Shown piece after piece: positions 23,961 through 28,654 of a stretch of 28,654 nt of DNA. Position numbers and translations under genes: made by a program. The notes under the pieces were generated by a model that worked only from the letters and a program-made list of their open reading frames with translations, did not search any database and was not told the origin of the DNA. Source of the DNA: an uncultured Collinsella sp. (lineage in GTDB: Bacteria > Actinomycetota > Coriobacteriia > Coriobacteriales > Coriobacteriaceae); the NCBI GenBank assembly GCA_900540985.1, contig UQIC01000026.1, positions 1-28,654 on the forward strand, in the 5' to 3' direction. Numbering within the stretch: position 1 is the stretch's first letter; each line of letters opens with the position of its first letter.

Positions 23961-24989
23961 ATGGGCAACAAAGTTACTCTCAAGCAGATTGCCCAGGAGG
24001 TGGGGCTTTCCCCTTCGTCGGTCTCGCTTGTCCTTAACAACCGGCCTTGTCGCATCTCGGAAGAAAACCGCAAGCTCATCAAGGAGGTTGCGGCGCGCAA
24101 CCACTATGTTCCTAACCAGATCGCGCGCAGCCTGGTCATGCGCGAGTCGCGCACACTGGGCCTTATCGTTCCCAATATCGAGAGCCGCTTTTTTGCCTCG
24201 CTCGCCGGCAGCCTGGAAAAGCGCTGCCGCGAGGACGGCTACGCGCTCTTTATTACCAGCTCGGGTGGAAGCGCCGAGGACGATCTGGAGCTCCTGCGCC
24301 AGCTGGTGACGCGCGGCGTCGATGGTGTGTTCTTGGTCGTGGGCGACGAGTTCTCGGACGACCGCGCTTTGCGCGAAGAAGTCAGCCATCTCCCCATCCC
24401 GGCCGTGATGGTCGACCGTGCCATTGAGGGACTCGAGTGCGACAAGGTGATGTTCGACCACGAGATGGGCGGCTATATGGCCACCCGCTATCTAATCGAG
24501 CAGGGCCACCGTCGCATTGCCTGCTTGGTTAATGCGCGCCGTTCCAATACGGGTCGTAAACGTCTTGCCGGCTACGAGCGTGCACTGCGCGAGGTTGGCC
24601 TGCCTATTGACGCGCGTTTGGAGTTTGAGAGCGAGTACTACATTCCGAGCGCATATGAGGCCTCGGAGGCGGTGCTCGCAACTGACGCCACCGCCGTGTT
24701 CGCAAGCTCGGATAACATTGCGCTGGGTCTGCTCAAGCGCCTGCACGAGATGGGGAAGAGCATCCCAGGCGATATCTCGGTCGTAAGCTATGACAACTCG
24801 GCGGCCGACGTTCTCTTTGAGCCGGCGCTGACCGCGATTGAGCAGGATCCTGGTGTCCTCGCGGAGCATGCTTTTGGCTGCATGTCCAAGCGTCTTGCCG
24901 GTAGGGGCGGTAGACGTGCCGAAGAGGTCGTTCTGGAGCCGGCGCTTATCGTTAAGGACAGCGTGCTCGAGCTTACCGAATGTAGCTAA
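23961..24989 (+). CDS. LacI-family transcriptional regulator
   Basis: A 342-residue regulator. The start at 23961 (MGNKVTLKQIA) has GGAAGGAG just upstream; the longer frame from 23889 lacks a good site. The helix-turn-helix is TLKQIAQEVGLSPSSVSLVL (residues ~5-26) with the hinge helix at NQIARSLV. A periplasmic-binding-protein-like effector domain spans ~60-335 with LGLIVPNIESRFFA, GVDGVFLV, GHRRIACL and DISVVSYDN. It probably senses a sugar and represses or activates catabolic genes, possibly outside the window. It is followed after 54 nt by a long hairpin. Target and effector are unknown. Confidence 0.93.
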   Translation: MGNKVTLKQIAQEVGLSPSSVSLVLNNRPCRISEENRKLIKEVAARNHYVPNQIARSLVMRESRTLGLIVPNIESRFFASLAGSLEKRCREDGYALFITSSGGSAEDDLELLRQLVTRGVDGVFLVVGDEFSDDRALREEVSHLPIPAVMVDRAIEGLECDKVMFDHEMGGYMATRYLIEQGHRRIACLVNARRSNTGRKRLAGYERALREVGLPIDARLEFESEYYIPSAYEASEAVLATDATAVFASSDNIALGLLKRLHEMGKSIPGDISVVSYDNSAADVLFEPALTAIEQDPGVLAEHAFGCMSKRLAGRGGRRAEEVVLEPALIVKDSVLELTECS

Positions 24990-25043
24990 GCGTACTTGCT
25001 TGTTTGCATAGATTGCATGCGGAGTGTCCGCTATTTGCCGGCG

Positions 25044-25116
25044 GGGCCGGGGTGCCTGCCTTGTTTTGAGAAGTTCGCGGAGCCCACTTCTCAAAACAAG
25101 GCAGGCACCCCGGCCC
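25044..25116. repeat. Perfect 31-bp inverted repeat with 11-nt loop
   Basis: Left arm 25044-25074 and right arm 25086-25116 are exact inverted complements. The loop is TCGCGGAGCCC. The stem has a GC-rich outer half and an AT-richer inner half (TTGTTTTGAGAAG). No T run follows. It stands between the LacI gene and the small unknown gene, both on the plus strand, in a 248-nt gap. It differs in sequence from the elements at 4718, 22544 and 23786. Confidence 0.9.
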
Positions 25117-25237
25117 TCGTCCGTGAACTCTTCCGCTGGGCGAGCCATAGACGCCGCGCACCGATGCGATAAAGCAGTGGCTTGAAATTGGTGCTATATT
25201 CAGCATGAGTTGTTTAATGCTAGTACGGGAGGCTGAT

Positions 25238-25726
25238 ATGGGGCTGTTCAAGAAGAAAAACCCGCAGGATGCCTTTGATCCCGATGTGTTTACCATCACG
25301 GATACGATTTTGGACCCGCCGCGGTTTACATTTTTGCCGGCTATCTACCAGGATGCCACGCGCCGCAAGTGGGCTGTGCATCAACGCGGTGGCGAGCCGA
25401 AGATTTTTGACTATGCGGACGTGTTGCAGTGCGAAGTAGCCGAGGTGGGCAATCCGGAGGCCGAGGAAGTGGCTTCAAAACAGGAATTTGCCCAGCGTAT
25501 CCTGGCAAATCCTGCCAAGGCGGCGAAAATAAACGCTGCCAAGCGTAATATGTGTCTTGGTATGGGCGTTGTTGTGGCGGTTCAGACGGGAAAAGACGAG
25601 GTTTCCAAATTAGAGATTCCCGTTATGACCGACGAAGTCAAACGCGATTCAAGCCTATATAAGTCGTATCGGAATGTCGCCGAGAAGATCAAGGCCGAAT
25701 TTGATGCCATGGGAGGGCTGGCCTAA
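25238..25726 (+). CDS. Small protein of unknown function
   Basis: 162 residues from the ATG at 25238 (MGLFKKKNPQDAF), which has GGGAGG 5 nt upstream; the frame is open back to 25205. It has no signal peptide or membrane helix. The N-terminal GLFKKK and a later stretch with IFDYADVLQCEVAE recall the C-terminal region of small DUF4428-like proteins, but the zinc-ribbon cysteines of that family are missing. Only two Cys are present, far apart. The C-terminus is a charged helix (SYRNVAEKIKAEF). It lies 38 nt before two overlapping GntR genes on the same strand and could share their transcript. I do not recognise a function. Confidence 0.75.
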   Translation: MGLFKKKNPQDAFDPDVFTITDTILDPPRFTFLPAIYQDATRRKWAVHQRGGEPKIFDYADVLQCEVAEVGNPEAEEVASKQEFAQRILANPAKAAKINAAKRNMCLGMGVVVAVQTGKDEVSKLEIPVMTDEVKRDSSLYKSYRNVAEKIKAEFDAMGGLA

Positions 25727-25764
25727 TTTTGGCGGCATACGTGTCTGAATGAGGAGTCTGTGCA

Positions 25765-26532
25765 ATGGCAGGCGAATCTTATGCAATTCCCCCCAAAGAT
25801 TGTGCTGTTGAGGGAATTCTTTGGTATATCCAGCACCATCAGCTTGCCGGCGGCGATCGCCTGCCGGCCGAGCGCGTGCTGTGCGAAGAGATTGGCGTTT
25901 CGCGTACGGCGTTGCGTGCCGGTATCACGCGGCTTATCTCGTGTGGAACGCTCGAGAGCCGTCGCGGATCGGGCACGTATGTTTGTCCTCCCAAGCCGCT
26001 GAACATCTTCCAGGAAACGTATAACTTTTCCGATGCTGTGCGGACTGCCGGCCTGCACCCCTCTTCTCGTCTGGTTTCCACCGGGACCATCGAGGCGGAT
26101 GAGGCGCTTGCCGACAAGCTTGGGGTGGCTGTAGGCGCTCCCTTGCTCCGCATGCAGCGCGTTCGACTTATCGAGGGCGAGCCGGCGTCAATCGAGACCG
26201 CTCACGTTAACCTGTCCCTGTGCCCATCGCTTCCCGAGCACGATTTTGAGTGTGAGAGCCTTTACGATGTTTTGCTCAAAGAAGGTGGCGTGCGCGTTGA
26301 GCATGGACGTGAGCATATCTCCATCTCGCGCTTGAACGCCGAAGAGGCCGAGCTGCTCCAGCAAGAAGAGGGAACGCCGGTGTTCTATGAGAGCACGATC
26401 GAATTTGATAAGGACATGCGTTTTGTGGAGCATTGTAAATCGGTGATTTTGCCCACAAAGTTCCGCTTTGCCGATAACGGCGAAAAGAACGGCATGAGGA
26501 GCGTGGCAGGTGAACAATGGCTGAAACAGTAG
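25765..26532 (+). CDS. GntR-family (HutC/UTRA) regulator, first of a pair
   Basis: A 255-residue regulator. The winged helix-turn-helix covers ~10-75 with LPAERVLCEEIGVSRTALRAGI and the wing RRGSGTYV. The UTRA ligand domain spans ~90-240 (LLRMQRVRLIEGEPASIE, FYESTIEF). The start has GAGGAG 8 nt upstream. Its last 16 nt overlap the next GntR gene, so the two are translationally coupled. The pair precedes a sugar-phosphate SIS gene, which may be its target. UTRA regulators of deglycase operons such as FrlR sense the phosphorylated substrate. Confidence 0.92.
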   Translation: MAGESYAIPPKDCAVEGILWYIQHHQLAGGDRLPAERVLCEEIGVSRTALRAGITRLISCGTLESRRGSGTYVCPPKPLNIFQETYNFSDAVRTAGLHPSSRLVSTGTIEADEALADKLGVAVGAPLLRMQRVRLIEGEPASIETAHVNLSLCPSLPEHDFECESLYDVLLKEGGVRVEHGREHISISRLNAEEAELLQQEEGTPVFYESTIEFDKDMRFVEHCKSVILPTKFRFADNGEKNGMRSVAGEQWLKQ

Positions 26533-27230
26533 ATGCCACCCCGGCTTATATGCGCATTCGACGCCGCGTCGAGGAGCGTATCGAGCGCGGAATATACCCC
26601 ACGGGTTCGATGATTCCGTCCGAAAATGAGCTTGCCGAGGAGTTTGGCACGACACGCCTGACTATCCGGAGCGCCGTGGACGAGCTAGTTCGTCGCGGCC
26701 AGATTCGCCGTGTCCGCGGAAAGGGTGCCTTCGTGGCACAGAAGGTGCCCGTTGCGTTTGAGCGTACGAGCGGCTTCCGTGAATCGGTTCGCGCCTCGGG
26801 CGGCGAACCGTCCGTCCGCATTCTGGCGCGCTCCAAGCGTTATGCGGGGCCATACTACGCTGACCTATTTGGCATTGCCGAGGACGACCTGCTCTATTCC
26901 ATTCGACGTCTGAACTGCATTCACGGCGATCCCGTATCGATTGAGATGGCGCTGATCCCCTGTCTGCTGTTCCCGACCATCGAAGAAATCGACGTGTCGG
27001 TGTTCAGTCTGTACGAGACCTATGAGATGTTGGGTCGAAAGCCGGTCATGGCACAGGAAAAGCTCGATATCGAAGCGCTGGGCGCACGAGACGCCGGTCT
27101 GCTTGGGTTGGAGCAAGGTGACCTTGCCCTGCTGCTGGAGTGCGTGAGTTACGACGCGAGTGGCCAAGCAATTGAGTACGTCAAGTCATTTAACCGCGGC
27201 GATGCGGGTGGATACAACTATACGTACTAG
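26517..27230 (+). CDS. GntR-family (HutC/UTRA) regulator, second of a pair
   Basis: A 237-residue regulator starting inside the end of the first GntR gene (16-nt overlap, CAGGTGA upstream). The winged helix-turn-helix is at ~10-73 with IPSENELAEEFGTTRLTIRSAV and the wing VRGKGAFV. The UTRA domain spans ~85-230 (LLYSIRRLNCIHGDPVSIE). The two neighbours are clearly diverged in sequence, so this is an old duplication or two unrelated recruits rather than a fresh copy. It could form a heterodimer with, or oppose, the first regulator at operators before the SIS gene. Confidence 0.92.
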   Translation: MAETVDATPAYMRIRRRVEERIERGIYPTGSMIPSENELAEEFGTTRLTIRSAVDELVRRGQIRRVRGKGAFVAQKVPVAFERTSGFRESVRASGGEPSVRILARSKRYAGPYYADLFGIAEDDLLYSIRRLNCIHGDPVSIEMALIPCLLFPTIEEIDVSVFSLYETYEMLGRKPVMAQEKLDIEALGARDAGLLGLEQGDLALLLECVSYDASGQAIEYVKSFNRGDAGGYNYTY

Positions 27231-27286
27231 CTGGTGTTTTTGTATAACGGCTGGGAAAACTAAACGATCCTGACCGTTGAGCCAGC

Positions 27287-27296
27287 TGTATATACA
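27287..27296. promoter_or_regulatory. Candidate GntR operator upstream of the SIS gene
   Basis: TGTATATACA is a perfect 10-bp palindrome, the classic core for HutC/TreR-type GntR proteins. It lies in the 193-nt gap after the two GntR genes and 127 nt before the SIS start codon. A related half-site (TTGTATAA) occurs at 27240. Confidence 0.5.
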
Positions 27297-27387
27297 ACCT
27301 TACAGGGCTCAAAATCGACCGTTCACCGAAGGGAATAAATTAATCGACAAAGAGGTATCAAAAAGCCGTAATCTGTAATCGTGATTG

Positions 27388-27398
27388 GTATCAAATAC
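27388..27398. promoter_or_regulatory. Second candidate operator just before the SIS gene
   Basis: GTATCAAATAC has 4-bp perfect arms (GTAT and ATAC) around CAA. GGTATCAAA occurs twice (27355-27363 and 27387-27395), 32 nt apart. It sits 25 nt upstream of the start codon, close to where RNA polymerase would start. Confidence 0.35.
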
Positions 27399-27423
27399 TA
27401 ATGATTTGTTGGGAGGTGAGACG

Positions 27424-28539
27424 ATGAAGATGCTCGATTACGTTCAACTCGCCCATGTGCGCATGGGAGAGAACCTCGAGTGTTCGTCTGAGTTGGTAGC
27501 GCAGCTCGTTGATATTTTCCAGTCTGGTTCTTTTAACGCACTGCGCATCGTTGCTTCGGGTTCGTCGCGCCATGCCGCCGATTGCGCCCGCGATTACCTG
27601 CAAGACGCGCTGCAGATGCAGGTATCCGTTGTGACGCCCGAGGCCTTCGTCGATTTTGAGCACATCTATCCGCAGCATGCGCTCAACATCGCCGTCTCTC
27701 AGAGCGGCTATTCGACCAATACGATTGCGGCGCTCGATTACATGCGCGCGCACGATATGCCTGCGGTTGCGCTCACGGCAAATGTCGAGGCTCCCATCAA
27801 GGAGCACACTGACATCGTTCTTGACTACGGCGTGGGCGTCGAGTCGGTGGACTTTGTGACCTTGGGCGTCGAGGTCCTCGTCGAGTACCTGGTGCTCTTT
27901 GGCATCTACGGCGGTCAAGCGCGCGGAACGATTGATGTCGAGGGCGTTGCCCAGCGTCTTGACGACCTGCGCGAGGCTATCCATGCCAATGCCGTGATGT
28001 GCAAGACCGCCGAGGCATATGTCCAAGACCACATGCTCGAGCTTTCTGAGCACACGCCCGCCATGGTCGTCGGCAACGGCCCCAACTATGGCGTTGCCGA
28101 AGAGGCGGCCCTCAAGCTGAGCGAGACCATCAAGATTCCTGCCATGCATCACGAAGGCGAGGAGTTCGTCCACGGTCCCGAGATGCAGATCGTTCCGGGC
28201 TATCTGGTGTTTATCGTCGACGATCCGCAGGGGTCGGAGCGTCTTGCGAATATCGCTGATGCGCTATCGAACGTTACGACAAAAACGGTGCTGCTCACGG
28301 CCCATCCCAAGGGTAGGGCTCACGAGGTTGCGGTGCCTCAGGTGGCTCCGCTGCTCAGCGCAATTCCCAATCTTGTGTTCTTCCAGACGATTGCGGCCAT
28401 GATAGCCGAGCGTCTGAAGTCATGGGACGTGCACCCGTATCTTGATGCCGTCTCCAAGCAAATGGAGGTCAAGGCAGAGGGCTACGAAGAGTCAGTCAAT
28501 GCGCTTAAGGCCAAAGCGGCCGAGTGTTACGGAATGTAA
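27424..28539 (+). CDS. Double-SIS-domain protein, GlmS/FrlB-like (possible Amadori deglycase)
   Basis: 371 residues from the ATG at 27424, which has GGGAGGTGAG 3 nt upstream; the frame is open to 27385. Two SIS (sugar isomerase) domains are seen. The first, ~30-170, has the phosphosugar Ser motif VASGSSRHAA and SQSGYSTNT. The second, ~205-355, has VVGNGPNYGVAEEAALKLSE and HHEGEEFVHGPEM, with the conserved Glu and His-Gly-Pro of the GlmS isomerase/FrlB group. No glutaminase domain is present, so it is not a complete GlmS. Such stand-alone proteins include fructoselysine- and glucoselysine-6-phosphate deglycases and aminosugar deaminases. Two UTRA regulators lie upstream. Collinsella has been reported to use fructoselysine, which makes a deglycase plausible but unproven. 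Confidence 0.88.
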   Translation: MKMLDYVQLAHVRMGENLECSSELVAQLVDIFQSGSFNALRIVASGSSRHAADCARDYLQDALQMQVSVVTPEAFVDFEHIYPQHALNIAVSQSGYSTNTIAALDYMRAHDMPAVALTANVEAPIKEHTDIVLDYGVGVESVDFVTLGVEVLVEYLVLFGIYGGQARGTIDVEGVAQRLDDLREAIHANAVMCKTAEAYVQDHMLELSEHTPAMVVGNGPNYGVAEEAALKLSETIKIPAMHHEGEEFVHGPEMQIVPGYLVFIVDDPQGSERLANIADALSNVTTKTVLLTAHPKGRAHEVAVPQVAPLLSAIPNLVFFQTIAAMIAERLKSWDVHPYLDAVSKQMEVKAEGYEESVNALKAKAAECYGM

Positions 28540-28599
28540 GCGGGTTTTGATGCCCGTTGGCATGGGGGATGTGGAAACAACCCCAGAAAGGAGAGACAA

Positions 28600-28654
28600 A
28601 TGAAGGAAACCGAGAAGATCGAGATCATGCATTTCGACCAGGAGGGCTATCTCG
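28600..28654 (+). CDS. Start of another gene, cut by the window edge
   Basis: ATG at 28600 has a strong AAAGGAGAG site 5 nt upstream and encodes MKETEKIEIMHFDQEGYL before the window ends. It follows the SIS gene by 60 nt on the same strand and is very likely in its operon. Deglycase operons often carry a second SIS protein or PTS components here. Too little is visible to name it. Confidence 0.7.
   Translation, partial: MKETEKIEIMHFDQEGYL

Noticed and set aside
10899..27331. Shared 14-mer ACCGTTCACCGAAG at 10899-10912 and 27318-27331, upstream of two sugar operons
   Set aside because: A few 14-bp matches are expected by chance in a window of this size, the match does not extend, and the regulators differ. 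It would be worth revisiting only if more copies occur before other operons.
27424..28539. glmS (glucosamine-6-phosphate synthase)
   Set aside because: There is no N-terminal glutaminase domain with catalytic Cys; only the two SIS domains are present.

Overview
The window looks like chromosomal DNA of a GC-rich gut actinobacterium of the class Coriobacteriia, most likely Collinsella or a close relative. This rests on gene content and style: a phosphorylase/glucanotransferase/galE carbohydrate block, PTS and ABC sugar uptake, GntR and LacI regulators, Tat-type signals, strong codon bias that opens long antisense frames, and intergenic long hairpins. No rRNA, phage, insertion sequence or CRISPR array was seen.

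Layout. Positions 1-462 hold part of a structured repeat, a promoter and a folded leader ending in an intrinsic terminator ahead of cstA (463-2352). A solitary protein with a JetD/DUF2220-like Toprim domain follows (2536-4710), then a 137-bp palindromic element, a tRNA-like remnant and tRNA-Gln (minus). On the minus strand come a peptidoglycan-binding-domain protein, a polyprenyl diphosphate synthase and an unusual PTS EIIC-EIIB-HAD phosphatase fusion (7350-9800). A TreR-like GntR regulator is divergent from the fusion. A Tat lipoprotein/permease/permease/ATPase sugar ABC operon runs from 11056 to 15421. It converges on glgP and malQ (minus). galE (minus) is divergent from a Tat-exported coiled-coil CHAP/NlpC-type hydrolase, which in turn converges on murB (minus). 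The right end carries a LacI regulator, an unknown small protein, two overlapping GntR/UTRA regulators, a double-SIS protein (Amadori deglycase or GlmS-like) and the first codons of another gene.

How the parts may work together. Palindromes close to TTGTTTAAACAA sit upstream of the PTS fusion, the GntR gene, the ABC operon and malQ. This suggests one regulon for alpha-glucoside and maltodextrin use: uptake by PTS (with a built-in phosphatase) and by ABC transporter, then breakdown by MalQ and GlgP.

The strongest candidates for something undescribed are the hairpin elements. Three copies share a conserved core of about 70 nt with compensatory changes in its inner stems. The two complete copies have this core enclosed in 33-34 bp inverted arms whose sequence differs at each site. 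Separately, there are three evenly spaced 57-bp hairpin units in tandem and two other long hairpins. All gene calls come from reading the sequence and translations; no database search was run.
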